Shown here piece by piece: positions 9,792 through 19,614 of a DNA stretch of 30,401 bases; within the stretch, counting starts at the first letter, position 1; every line of letters begins with the position of its first letter. Location: the NCBI GenBank assembly GCA_031835245.1, contig JAVKOQ010000440.1, forward strand, positions 7,501 to 37,901, written 5' to 3'. Below the pieces are notes generated by a model, which saw nothing but the letters and a program-made list of their open reading frames with translations, was not told the DNA's origin and did not search any database. Made by a program: the position numbers and the translations under genes. The DNA comes from Balamuthia mandrillaris. Taxonomy: Eukaryota; Discosea; Longamoebia; Balamuthiidae.

Positions 9792-10372
9792 GGATCGATA
9801 CAGTAAGTCGAACCAGAAAAACGACTTGCAAAAAAAGCGCTAAGGGTAGGCTCTAACTCTTGTGGCGGGGCGGTAATGGGATTCGGTGAAACGCGGTGGT
9901 TCTGATTAATTTCTCAGGAATGCACGCATGCCCACGGACTAGGGTGTTGTTGCTTGCGTTCTTTGGGGGGTGGTGGTTGGTTTAAACGCACCCTCTTTTT
10001 CTTCGACAACAGACGCACCGCTCGCCTCAAACGAAACTCAACCCACTTTCTTATTAATTTTCAGTTTTCGAAGAAAAAATTAACGGCACAGCACCAAAGC
10101 TACAGAAATGCTGCTCTCCTCAAGCACACCGTCTCTGCAATAGTTGTCAACAATTCCCTCAAAATATTTTTTTGTAGACAATCATTCAGTTATTTTCGTC
10201 AGTCACGATAATTATCAAAAATATCCAATCTATGAGTAGGATCAATAATTATTATCGATTTTTATTCCTTATTAGTCGACAATAATCATTCCCGAAAAAT
10301 TATAGATGAAAAAAAAAAAGAACTGAAAAAAATTTTGTTTAACGATTTCATCTCTTCTCTTCTCTTCTGTTG
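9792..10372. other. Divergent intergenic region
   Basis: Sits between the start of the minus-strand DUF4291 gene and the start of the plus-strand Kelch gene, so it should hold both promoters. It becomes AT-rich from about 10160 to 10290. A 14-mer at 10252-10265 also occurs exactly at 4029-4042, upstream of the cereblon gene. A polypyrimidine leader immediately precedes the Kelch ATG. Confidence 0.5.
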
Positions 10373-12064
10373 ATGGAGTGGTTCAACTTTCAACGCGAGG
10401 CAAGTCCTCGTTGGCGGCGGCGAGTTTGGCCCACGGGGAGAAGAGGACATTCCGCCACCCTCCTCGAGGACGGCTCCCACCGCGTCCTGATTTTTGGGGG
10501 ACACGACGACGACCACATCTACGGCGACTGCTTCATCTTCGCCACCCACCGAAGCGGCCGTGACCTGGTTTGCATGGACTCTTTCTCTTCCCCTTCCTCT
10601 TGTGCTGATGAAGCAGAGAAAAAGAAGAACGAAGAACAAGAAGAAGAGATTCAGGATTTTATCGTTCCGCTGCTGACCCGCTGCGACAGCACCATTGGCT
10701 TTGATCAATGCTCCTTCTCCCCTCCTTTCGAACAAAACCAATCCTCTACTTCTTCTTCTCCTTCTCCTTCTTCTTCTTCCCCTTCTCCTTCTTCATCCAC
10801 GCTGCACTCGTGCAACGTGGAAAGCTTGGCACGGTCCTTTCACAGCGCCACGCTAGTTGGGGATCAGCTGTGGATATTTGGGGGACAGGGCTTTCGAAGC
10901 AGACCAGGAGGAGCAGGAGGAGGAGGAGGAACAACGACGCAGGTGACGGCTGCTGCTGGAACGGGAGCGGGACAGGGACACCATGCTCCGGTCTGTTGCT
11001 TTGATGACTTTGTGGTGTTGGACTTGGTGGACTTGACGTGGCGGAAGCCGGCGGTCCTCTCGGAGAGACGACCCTCTCCTAGAAAGGTTATCTTGTTCTT
11101 CTTGTTCTTCTTGTTCTTCTTGTTCTTCTTCTTGTTGTTCTTCTTGTTCTTCTTCTTCTTCTTCTTCTTCTTCTTCTTCTTCTTCTTCTTCTTGTTCTTC
11201 TTGTTCTTCTTGTTCTTCTTGTTCTTCTTGTTCTTCTTGTTCTTGTTCTTCTTGTTCTTCTTGTTCTTCTTCTTTCTTGTTCTTCTTCTTGTTCTTCTTC
11301 TTCTTCTTCTTCTTCTTCTTCTTCTTCTTCTTCTTCTTCTTCTTGTTCTTCTTGTTCTTCTTCTTGTTCTTCTTCTTCTTCTTCTTCTTCTTCGTTCTTC
11401 TAGTTCTTGTTCTTCTTCTTTTTCTTCTTCTTCTTTCTTCTACCTTCTTTCATTCTCTCCAATAGCTCCTCTTCTATTTTTTTTCTCTGTCCAAGCTTTG
11501 AACGGGTCTAATGGTGTTGTTTAATGGGCAGGGGCACAGTATGGTTCGTTATCGACAGACAAAGCTTTTGTTATTTGGCGGAACTAATGGACGTCGTTCC
11601 TTCAATGACGTTTGGACATTTGATACTAGTTTGCTCCTCTCCTGCTCTTTCTCCCTTTATCCTCGTTTTTCTTTAGCTATTAAGCACTTTCTTCTTATCT
11701 TCTCATTTCTCTCTCTTACTTCCCTTTTCTATACTTGTTTTTATAATTTCAGAAAAGTTAAAATGGAAAAGAAAGTATCTCTCTTACGAACTCCTACGCA
11801 AACGAATCGATGACAAAGTCAAAGAGTTCATGTCTCAATGCACCAAAGACTCTTCTTCGTCTTCTTCACCATCTTCATCGTCGCGTTCTTCTTCTTTGCC
11901 CAACATTGTGATTTCTCCCACAAATGAAAACATGGAAGAAGCTTTGGCCGCCGTCTTGGCGTCCACTGAACTTGAGGAGTTTTTGCCGCCATCACGTTTC
12001 TTTCACTCCGCAGCGATGGTTGCGCCTTCCGTCATGCTCATTTTTGGTGGTCGAGGTTTGTCTT

Positions 12065-12098
<34 letters not shown>

Positions 12099-13250
12099 AA
12101 CATATTGCTTATACAATAGATGAGTTGGGAGTATTTGATGATTGCTATTTATTAGATACGAGTAAGCTTTTTGTTGTTCTCTTTGTTACGGCTGTTAATA
12201 TTCCAACTTACCTTGTTTTCGTTTTCATTTTTCTCAGATACAATGGAGTGGCATAGACTAAAGCACCTCAAAGGAACTCCTCCTTCTGGACGTGCAGGTT
12301 TCTCTTCTTCTTTCCTTCTGCCTTCTTCCTTTTAAATTTTGTAACAAATCCAATAAACAGGACATACATGCTCCAGTTTAGGCGACGGAAAGGTATACGT
12401 ATTTGGGGGATGGGATGGAAGCGTGGAAGAAAGCACAGGCCAGGAGATTGGCGCTCTCTCCGACCTCCACATGCTGCAACTTACCTTCACTCACCCGTTT
12501 CGCTCCTCTTTGTGCTGCGCCAACGTCAAAGCCAAATGGAAGAAGCTGGGCAAAGACATTCTCGGCAATCCACCGCCTCCCAGAGATTGTCACGCTGGTT
12601 TGCATTCGCTCTCTCCTCTCTGCTTCTCTCGTCTCTCGATCTCTTCTCTTCTCATATCTTTGTTTTCCGTCAATGTTAGCCGTTATTTTTGAACAACATT
12701 CTCGAACGCGACTTTGTATTTTTGGTGGAAGCGACGAAGGCTTTGGTTACCTCTCTGATCTTCACATCTTAGAAATTAGTACGTTCATGTTCGCTTGTTC
12801 TTCTTGTCTCTTCTTCTTCTTCTTCTTCTTCTTCTTCTTCTTCTTCTTCTTCTTCTTCTTCTTCTTCTTCATCTTCTTTCTTTCCTCCTTGTTCTTCTTC
12901 TTCTCCTTCCTAACAAAAACAAAAAAGCCAACAAAACGCCATCACTTTATCACTTGACGTTGCGATTTATAGCATCAAACAACACTAACAACTTGCGGAA
13001 GTGGAACGAAAACGAAGAAGACGAAGAAGAAGAAGGAAAGAAACAAACAACATTTCTTCCTATCGAACTTCGAGAAGTACTACGGGGCGAGGTTGCTTTC
13101 TATCAAGAAGGAGCGATCGTTCCGCGTCAACTGCACAGAATGAAACGATTGGAAAAGCTTCATAGGGAGCTCGAAGAGTTAGTGACATTTTGTCGATTGG
13201 AAGAAGAGGAACCATCTTCTTCGTCAGTTGACTCATCTCTTCTTGTATAA
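10373..13250 (+). CDS. Kelch-repeat beta-propeller protein
   Basis: Eight exons (10373-11086, 11532-11628, 11753-12055, 12120-12161, 12238-12297, 12361-12597, 12680-12778, 12973-13250) join to 609 residues. Kelch blades are clear: RRGHSATLLEDGSHRVLIFGG, SFHSATLVGDQLWIFGGQG, GHSMVRYRQTKLLLFGGTNG followed by FNDVWTFDT, RFFHSAAMV...MLIFGGRDE followed by LLDTNTMEW, GHTCSSLGDGKVYVFGGWDG followed by LSDLHMLQL, and CHAAVIFEQ...LCIFGGSDEG followed by LSDLHILEI. That is about six blades, as in a propeller. Ser-rich and acidic inserts separate blades. The C-terminal 90 residues are charged and probably helical. There is no BTB, F-box or other adaptor domain, so the partner cannot be told; Kelch propellers generally mediate protein binding. 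The ATG is the first in frame after a polypyrimidine leader. Confidence 0.88.
11091..11455 (+). repeat. TTC/TTG simple repeat in intron 1 of the Kelch gene
   Basis: About 365 bp of TTC and TTG triplets within intron 11087-11531 (donor GTTATC, acceptor AATGGGCAG). The strand bias is as in the other introns: pyrimidine-rich on the sense strand. Confidence 0.9.
12062..12096 (+). repeat. TC dinucleotide repeat in a Kelch-gene intron
   Basis: A short TC tract inside intron 12056-12119, between the exons encoding FGGR and DELGVF. Confidence 0.75.
12800..12905 (+). repeat. TTC simple repeat in the last Kelch-gene intron
   Basis: A TTC tract inside intron 12779-12972, immediately 3' of the exon ending LSDLHILEI. 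Confidence 0.85.
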
Positions 13251-13355
13251 TGTTTTTTTGTTGTTGGTGTGTATATTTTTTGAGAATGTTGTACTTTTAG
13301 TAAAGTATCAGTTCGTGTTGTGTGCTGTTTTTCGAAAGAGAAGAAGGGAAGCAAG

Positions 13356-14875
13356 TCAAGGAAGGCATTGGAAGATGACTTCTCTGTCGAACCGAAAGTT
13401 GGTGAAAGGATTGTCCCTCTGTGGCTGCTGTTGAACAAGTGATAAGAGAGATTGCGAAGCCGAAGAATAAGCTTGAGGCTGAGCGAAAGGAGGATGAGAA
13501 GGATGAGAAGGAGGAGGTAAATGCGGAGGATAGCCATGCGAAGGGTGGCTTGAGAATGGGATTAACTCTTGTGGAGGAGGGGGTTGATGAAGAAGAGGGT
13601 GATGAGGATGAGAAGGAGTAGGAAGAGGCGGAGGGAACATTTGATGAGGAAATAGTTGTTGCTGTTGAGGATATGGGAAAGAGTGATAGTTTGATGAAAT
13701 AAAGTTGTTTGCTTGAGGGTAATTATTGGTCATAATCGACTCTTGTTCTCTTTCTTTCTCTTTTTCTGCTTCGTCTTCTGCTTCGTATCTCTCTTTTTGT
13801 GCAGCAGAGTCAAGACTCCTTCTCAGAATCGATTGGAGCACCGAAGAAGCACTATTTGCTGAAGTCATTTGAGCAGGAGAAGGAGAAGAAGTAGTAGTAG
13901 TAATGGTGGTATTAGGAGATTCGAGTGACGAAGAGGAAGCAGAAGAAGTAGATCGTGTGAGGAGTTTTTTGGGAATGGTGGAGGAAGTGGAGGAAGTTAA
14001 GTTACGTCTTTCCTTTTTCTTCTTAGCACGTATCCATTGCTTCAAACGGGGAACGACCGGAACCACCATCCAAAAGTTGGCGGAGCGTGTGCCAGTTTGA
14101 GTCTTGGTGGGAAAGGATGGTAATTCACTTACCAAATGCCATTTGATCTTCTGTTCTCACAATGAAATAAGAGGTCACTTTCGTTTGAAAAAAAGGCGAG
14201 GAACGAGTAAAGGAAGCAATAAAGCAAGAAGAAAACCTAAACTAAGATAGATAGACGTACACTGATTTCTTTACGTGTTCTTGGTGCAAAGTTGGTGTCA
14301 TCAGGAACAGGATAAACTATATACAAGCGAACCTTTTGCTCTCCTCTTTGAAACTCGATGTAGTCCTCATCATTGATGAGGTCGTCAGAGATAACGAAAC
14401 CAGTTTCCTCGTAGACTTCTCTTTTGGCGCAGTCGATCTCCCTTTCGTCCTTGTTGATCTTCCCTTTAGGAAAGCCCCAACTGGACTTTGCGTGCCATCC
14501 CTTCACTAACAGACACTAAACCGGTATAACATGTTAGCAATGAAAGAGGAGGAAGAGAACGATGAGTGAAAAAAATTTGAAGAGAAAGAGAAGAAAGGAT
14601 CAAACGAAAGAAAGATAGACGAGAGAACGAGAAAGAAACGACCAGAAAGAAACGACAAGAGAGAAAGAAAGAAGGCAAAAGAGAGAAAGAGCTACTTTGT
14701 CGAGAGAAGGGTTTACGACAATGGCACCACAAACAGGCACTCGGGTCTTGTAGTGCGTGAAACTGGCCATTATCTCGTCAATGGAGTGGGTTGCGAGGTA
14801 AGGGCTAAGAAGAGGGCATGCTTCGAACACTATGACACATACATCAAAACAAGGGCAAAAAAAACAGACAGACGT

Positions 14876-14965
<90 letters not shown>

Positions 14966-15017
14966 AGGAGAAGAGAGAGAGGAAGAGGAGGGAGAAAGAG
15001 AGAACGAAGCAAGAATG

Positions 15018-15069
<52 letters not shown>

Positions 15070-15371
15070 CTGCGACGAGCAAAAGCTTTCAAGTTAAAGG
15101 CAGGCAACTTTGGGTCCTGTTCGCGGTAAAAGTCTTGATAAAACCAGTGGGCAGCCTCTATCTGAAAGCAAATCCGTTCAAAGGAGCTCAGCTCCTCTTC
15201 AGGGCAGTTCAGAATGAACCGGCTGTGCATAATGTCGGATCAGTTTTTTGTTTCCATGTTACCCATCTCGACACAGAGAGAGAGAGAGAGAAGAGCTAAA
15301 ATGTTGCTCACGCGGACAAACCGAGCGTACCTGGAGAGGTCATCAAGAATCGACTCTAGATTGGCGCTCAT
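13356..15371 (-). CDS. DCP2: mRNA decapping enzyme Dcp2
   Basis: Catalytic subunit that hydrolyses the m7GpppN cap of mRNA. Five minus-strand exons (15331-15371, 15071-15222, 14696-14829, 14261-14515, 13356-14150) join to 458 residues. The N-terminal Dcp1-binding region reads ILDDLSSRFILNCPEEEL, then ICFQIEAAHWFYQDFY and the LPAFNLKAFA segment. The Nudix box follows Gx5Ex7REUxEExGU exactly from G127 (GKINKDEREIDCAKREVYEE), within the Dcp2-specific SSWGFPKGK context. Box B is FWMVVPVVPRLKQWI, about residues 220-235. The rest is a Ser/Pro/Gln-rich disordered tail ending in FRFDREVIFQCLP, probably a site for decapping activators. The frame-closing joins, especially SSRFIL across the first intron, match human DDLCSRFIL. 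The gene converges on the Kelch gene with only 105 bp between stops. Confidence 0.94.
14879..15062 (-). repeat. GA (sense TC) dinucleotide repeat in a Dcp2 intron
   Basis: Two long GA tracts on the plus strand, separated by about 40 bp of impure repeat. They lie in the intron between the exons at 15071-15222 and 14696-14829, so they read as TC on the gene's sense strand. Confidence 0.92.
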
Positions 15372-15586
15372 CTCTGTTCTCTCTATTTTTTTTTTCCTGT
15401 TGCAAAAAAAATTATCAATGTCGACACGAATATTTTTGTCGACAAGATCAGATCATAGATTCAGTCGATCTATTTCATAAAATTGTCGATTTTCGATTCG
15501 AGCAAATCCTTTTGCCAATTATTGATGATAATTGACGCATGCACTGCGACACAACAAAAAAAAGAGGACACGATAGAGAAACAAAC

Positions 15587-15592
15587 AAAAAA
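15587..15592 (-). terminator. Pol III terminator of 5S rRNA copy 1
   Basis: A run of six T on the minus strand, five bases after the mature 3' end of the 5S gene. This is the usual RNA polymerase III stop signal. Confidence 0.75.
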
Positions 15593-15596
15593 GGGG

Positions 15597-15715
15597 AGGA
15601 TACAGCACGATGGATTCCCGGGTGGTCACCCACCCCAGTACTAACATCGCCTGGCGGAGCTTAACTTCGCTGATCGGACGGGAAGCGGTGCTTTCTCCGC
15701 AGTATGGCCGTATCC
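15597..15715 (-). rRNA. 5S ribosomal RNA, copy 1
   Basis: A 119-nt 5S gene recognised from its conserved parts: the 5' end GGATACGGCCATACTGCG, the loop region with CACCGCTTCCCGTCCGATC, the box C area GTTAGTACTGGGGTGGG, and the 3' end GTGCTGTATCC that pairs with the 5' end. It looks intact, with a full terminal helix and a T-run behind it. The sequence resembles Acanthamoeba 5S rRNA as I remember it. Confidence 0.95.
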
Positions 15716-15728
15716 GGCTGTCTCTTCA

Positions 15729-15752
15729 CTTTCTTACGGTATGGCCGTATCC
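15729..15752 (-). pseudogene. Remnant of a 5S rRNA 5' end
   Basis: Fourteen bases (GGATACGGCCATAC) identical to the start of 5S copy 1, followed by a diverged continuation that still ends in AGAAAG. It begins 37 bp upstream of copy 1 in the same orientation. It looks like the stub of a lost tandem copy. Confidence 0.65.
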
Positions 15753-16023
15753 TGCTGCTGAATCTGTTGCTTGCAGCATCGTCCGGTCCGATTCTACGCT
15801 GTTTGGTCATGATGTTGTGTTCATAAGATGCATAGCATGCACTGAAGGTTCTGTCCACCTTCGAGTATCCAAAGGACAGGATCACTGACCAGCTCGTTAG
15901 CATCGAGATCGACACAGGGTCTGCCTTTGATAGCAGAATAGTCTTTGGTGTTTATTGGGATGAATGTAAAGAGGTGGACCGTTGCAACGAACTCTGCAGG
16001 AGTGCGATGCAGAGCCGATCCGT
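15753..16023. other. Spacer between U2 snRNA and 5S copy 1
   Basis: No gene recognised. One plus-strand frame of about 60 codons and one minus-strand frame overlap here without any family resemblance. The stretch nearest U2 probably holds its 3'-end processing signal. Confidence 0.4.
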
Positions 16024-16197
16024 GGTGTGAGGCCGGTTCAGCCGGCAAGCCAGCGAACCAAGAGTACCTCACACCCTCCCTAGGGAGAAAAATAAGTTTA
16101 ATCATAAGAGACAGTCTTGGAGGAGGACTGTCATCCAGGGATTAAGCTGGATAGAACAGATACTACACTTGATCGGAGCCGATGTCCGAGAAGATGG
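16024..16197 (-). ncRNA. U2 spliceosomal snRNA
   Basis: The minus strand shows the U2 5' domain: CTTCTCGG, stem I, then GATCAAGTGTAGTATCTGTTC, which contains the GUAGUA that pairs with the intron branch point. It continues with stem IIa (ATCCAG pairing with CTGGAT), stem IIb (ACAGTC pairing with GACTGT), an Sm site ATTTTTC at 16093-16087, a short stem III, and a long terminal stem closed by GGTGTGAGG and CCTCACACC. The length of about 174 nt suits U2. The ends are set by comparison with human U2 and by the last stem, so they may be off by a few bases. Confidence 0.93.
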
Positions 16198-16384
16198 TTC
16201 CTGGCATTGCTGCGTGGAGCTCTCTTGTTCCTGCACCCCTTTGCGTTTTCGGTTATGGGCGAGGAAAGGGTCTGGAATTGTAGTTGGTGTGCTGTTTTTC
16301 TGCAACTCATGTCGGATTTCCACTCCCCACTACGCCGAGCCCTGGCCCTCTCACCATGCAGAGAAGCTGATAGAAGCGCGGTCC

Positions 16385-16662
16385 CTCCTCAGGAGCCTTT
16401 ATTACGCTCAATTAAGGCACCTACAGGCCTATACACATTGGCCTAACCTCAATGAACCTACGCATCTCCAGAGATGGGAAGAGAGGGTGGGTGGGCGGGA
16501 AGAACCTCACCCACAAGTTGAGCCGAACGCCAACTACGTCCGTCTAAACTTCAGAAAAACGCGCACTAAGAATAAATTTCTTAGAGCGCCCAAGAAACCA
16601 CCTCTCCTCAAAATTGCGACCAGAACTCCGAAGGAGTTCCTCCAATCCACTGTCGCAATTTT
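16385..16662. other. Hairpin-rich stretch, possible unidentified structured RNA
   Basis: Six short inverted repeats occur in series: 16386-16395 (CTCC/GGAG), 16425-16444 (AGGCC/GGCCT), 16463-16476 (CATCT/AGATG), 16487-16514 (GTGGGTG/CACCCAC), 16561-16589 (GCGC and CTAAGAA arms) and 16610-16662. The last has an 11-bp perfect outer stem (AAAATTGCGAC/GTCGCAATTTT) around an inner 7-bp stem (GAACTCC/GGAGTTC at 16623-16639). I compared it by eye with U1, U4, U5, U6, U3, RNase P and SRP RNA and found no match. The strand is unknown. A 177-codon frame crosses it on the plus strand without recognisable domains. Confidence 0.45.
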
Positions 16663-16766
16663 ACCACAACACCACAACTCCGTACTCACCCTCATACACT
16701 AACTAGCACAGAGAGGGCACAGGGCTCGAGCTCCGTTCGTGGAACTAACCTTCCGCAAGCAGAAGG

Positions 16767-16885
16767 CAAGACGGCCATACTGCGGAGAAAGCACCGCTTC
16801 CCGTCCGATCAGCGAAGCTAAGCTCCGCCAGGCGATGTTAGTACTGGGGTGGGTGACCACCCGGGAATCCATCGTGCTGTATCCT
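16767..16885 (+). rRNA. 5S ribosomal RNA, copy 2
   Basis: Almost identical to copy 1 over its body (one difference seen: GAAGCTAAGCT against GAAGTTAAGCT) but on the opposite strand. The four bases expected to be GGAT at the 5' end are CAAG, so the terminal helix would lose its outer pairs. It may be a weakened or decaying copy. Internal promoter regions are intact. Confidence 0.9.
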
Positions 16886-16891
16886 TCTCTC

Positions 16892-16899
16892 TTTTTTTT
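16892..16899 (+). terminator. Pol III terminator of 5S rRNA copy 2
   Basis: A run of eight T begins seven bases after the 5S 3' end, as expected for RNA polymerase III termination. Confidence 0.75.
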
Positions 16900-17084
16900 C
16901 TTTCTCCATTGTGTCTGCTCCCTTCGTTCTTCCTTGGCCTCTGTGGGTAACTTTCGCGAGGGAAATTATTGTTGGTTCAGAAATATCAATAATATTTTGT
17001 GATATCTATCCTTTTTAGGTAAATAATTCTACAAATAACTCGATAATTTCAAAAAAAGTAGTGAACAGGGAAGAGGCCGCGCAC

Positions 17085-19409
17085 TCACGGGATGCTTTCC
17101 TCCTGGCTGTCCAAAGACATGGTGATCCTGTCGCTTGCTATGCTCCTGCTCTTGAACTTGCTCTTGCTGCGGCTCCGTCTCTGTCTCTTGGTGGTTTTGT
17201 GGCTGCTTCTGTTGCTCGTCTCTGAACGCCTCAAGGAAGGCAACCTTCCCCGCGCCACTCCCTTCAACAGCCTCCACCACAGCTTTCCCACAGCCTCCGA
17301 GAGGCAAAAGTTGAGGAAGAGCAGAAAGCCCAAGACCGCATAGGCGAACCCCTTCAACCCTGCCAGGTGATAGTTGTTCACCTCCTCGCTCAACGTACAG
17401 CCTTCCAGCCCTGTTATCAAGCAGGTGAAGTACTCGGAGTAGCCTTCCTCGATGGTTTCCAAGTTGGTGGCCACTTGGAGGGTGTACGCGAAGATGCAGG
17501 CGTAAACGATCATAAAGATGAGGATGAAGAGGCCCAAACGATAGTACGTCATGCACGCCTTCTTCCCCTCTCCCAAGGAGATGGCCAGCCGGAGGATGCG
17601 CACGATGGCTGCTGCGAAGAGGACCAGGCCGACAAGCAGAGCGATGGCCACAGGGAGAGCCCAAAAGGTGATGAAGTACGCTCTGTTGTCTTCTGGCGAG
17701 ACGAAACAGCTATTGGGGTTGTTTAGCAAGACTAACAAAAAAAAAAAAGGAAAGCATGAACGTACAAAGTATCACCAGGCCCGAAAGCCATTCTGTCGGC
17801 GGCGGTGGGGATGAGGGTGAGCACAAAGGGAACCACCCATCCCACCCCATGGTACGTCACTTGCAAACTAATGTTCCATAACTTGCCCGTTGGGAGTCTT
17901 TCTCTAAAGTACACCTACCAAAAGGATCAGTGTCTGTGACAGCAGCACAGAAGAAAAGTAGAAGAACTAAACGAGAAGAGAGAAAACCAGAGAACGAGAA
18001 CGAGAACGAGAGAAGCAGAGAAAGAGAAAGAGGATGAGGAAGAGAACGAAACGTACAGTGAGGAACATGTTGAAGGAAATGATGACCCACCACATGGTGG
18101 TGGATAAAAAGCCGAACATCAGCACGAATCCTTGGAAGCTGCACAAGTGCGACTTCACCAACAACTCATCCATTTTGAACTCAAAGTAAGCTCCCACAAC
18201 TTCATCCACTATGTCCAGCGTTGGAAACAAGTAGGCATCGTCCACTCCACACCAAGTCTTCTGGTAGGTGGCGAAGGTTGGAAGGATGATAGCAAAAGTG
18301 GCGATGTTGGTGGCAATGGCAGTCATGAGAATGAGATTGGCTGGAAAGGCACGAAGAGATGGGTGCACCCCGTAGGAGAGCGCCACCAATAAGCTCCCCG
18401 CCTGAAGAAAATGTGAAGAGGCAATAAGCAAGAGAAACGCCAATGAACAAGCGACGAAGAAAAAACACGGAGAAAGAAAGACTAACCCACGACAACCATC
18501 CGAATACGAGCTGTAGAATCTTGATGTTTTCGTACTGTTCCTCGCTGTACGATGGAAGAGGACATTCAAAAACGCAACGATTGTTGTCGTAGTCTGGAAC
18601 CAACGGTTCCACACAACTCAAGCCAAAGTCATCGACGGACATGGCATTACAGCTCATGGTCCAATTGCCTCCTCTCCACTCTTCCGGCAAGTTCGCCTCC
18701 TCCTCTTCTCCCACCAGCTGCCTCAACGGAACCGTCACGTTCTTTCCGTCCTCCAAGTAGAATGGCACCGCAAACTCTGTTTCGTTGATGCACGATATCG
18801 GCGCCGAGTAGTTCTTGGGAAAGTAAAGACCCAAACCCAAAGGCAGCCCCAACTGGGTGGCTGTCACTTGACATTCTGGCGAGTTATATTCCTCGCAAAG
18901 CTCTCTGCAAGGTTGCTTCGGGATGAGCAACGGGGTTACCTCCCGTTGTTGATTGTCTCCGGTGATGGTCTTTGGCAAAGGGAGGGTCTCGCAGGGTCTC
19001 AGAAGAGTGGCGCAGGCAAGCATTAAGTAACGCGTGTTGCAGTATTCTTTGGAGGAAAATGTGGAACCCATGGTGTTGATGATGTTGATGGCGGATGATA
19101 TCAGCGATTTCAGTTGGGCTAGCGTGGAACCTTCCGGGACGTAGATGTACGTCTCATCTCCTGGGTTTTGTTTGTTGTTTGTGAATTTGTTGAGGAAACA
19201 ACCGCGTTAGGAAGGAGCGAAGAAGAAAGAGAGGAAGCAAGAAAGCAACCAGCGTATCCCTGAAAACGAGAACAGAGTTCAGGTTGACGGTCCCATTTTT
19301 CACAGGTTTCACTGTGCGCCACAAGAACCAAGTTGAAACAAGCGAGGAGCAGTAGCGCGCACGGGAACGGCGCAGCCATCATTGGTACTCGTGTCCTGCT
19401 CCCCATCAT
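17085..19409 (-). CDS. Frizzled/Smoothened-like receptor, copy A
   Basis: Five exons (19250-19409, 18487-19160, 18057-18401, 17766-17914, 17085-17709) join to 650 residues. A signal peptide (PFPCALLLLACFNLVLVAHS) leads into a cysteine-rich ectodomain: CEKWDRQPELC, YCNTRYLMLACATLLRPC, then PCRELCEEYNSPEC, which parallels the PCRxLCE motif of Frizzled CRDs. A roughly 120-residue juxtamembrane region with NWTMSCNAM and several N-glycosylation sites follows. Seven membrane segments follow, starting at LQLVFGWLSWAGSLLVALSYG and including FVLMFGFLSTTMWWVIISF, WVVPFVLTLIP and ALPVAIALLVGLVLF. The last ends near CLSEAVGKLWWRLL. The tail is Arg/Ser-rich and lacks the animal Frizzled KTxxxW motif. The family is known from dictyostelids and other amoebae; its ligands are not established. 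This is the most divergent of three tandem copies, with the same intron positions. Confidence 0.87.
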
Positions 19410-19552
19410 TGTGTGCGGTATGGGTTTAGCGTCTCAGGAGAACTCAGCAACGAGTTCTATTGATGGCGACTGGAGCAGTGTTCTTTTAATCAGCAAGAGC
19501 TCCATTTGGCCAAAGAGCGAGGCTAATTACCATTTTAATACCGAATGTAATT

Positions 19553-19562
19553 AATATAGCGC
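19553..19562 (-). promoter_or_regulatory. Shared TATA-like motif upstream of receptor A
   Basis: The minus strand reads GCGCTATATT 144 bp before the ATG of copy A. The identical 10-mer lies upstream of copy C at 25154-25163. It contains a TATA-like core, but no transcript evidence is available. Confidence 0.35.
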
Positions 19563-19614
19563 TAAACTAATATAGCAACGCAATCTTGGCGAGCTGTTTA
19601 TGAAAGTAATGGCG

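Noticed and set aside
16600-16700. Possible spliced-leader RNA on the minus strand (donor-like GGTGAGTA and an Sm-like AATTTTGA)
   Set aside because: The Sm-like bases are locked inside the 11-bp stem and no upstream leader or promoter is evident; there is no sign of trans-splicing at the genes here.
16169-16702. A 177-codon plus-strand frame across the hairpin-rich region
   Set aside because: No domain or splice support. It runs antisense to the U2 5' end at its start and crosses strong inverted repeats, so RNA structure is the better explanation.
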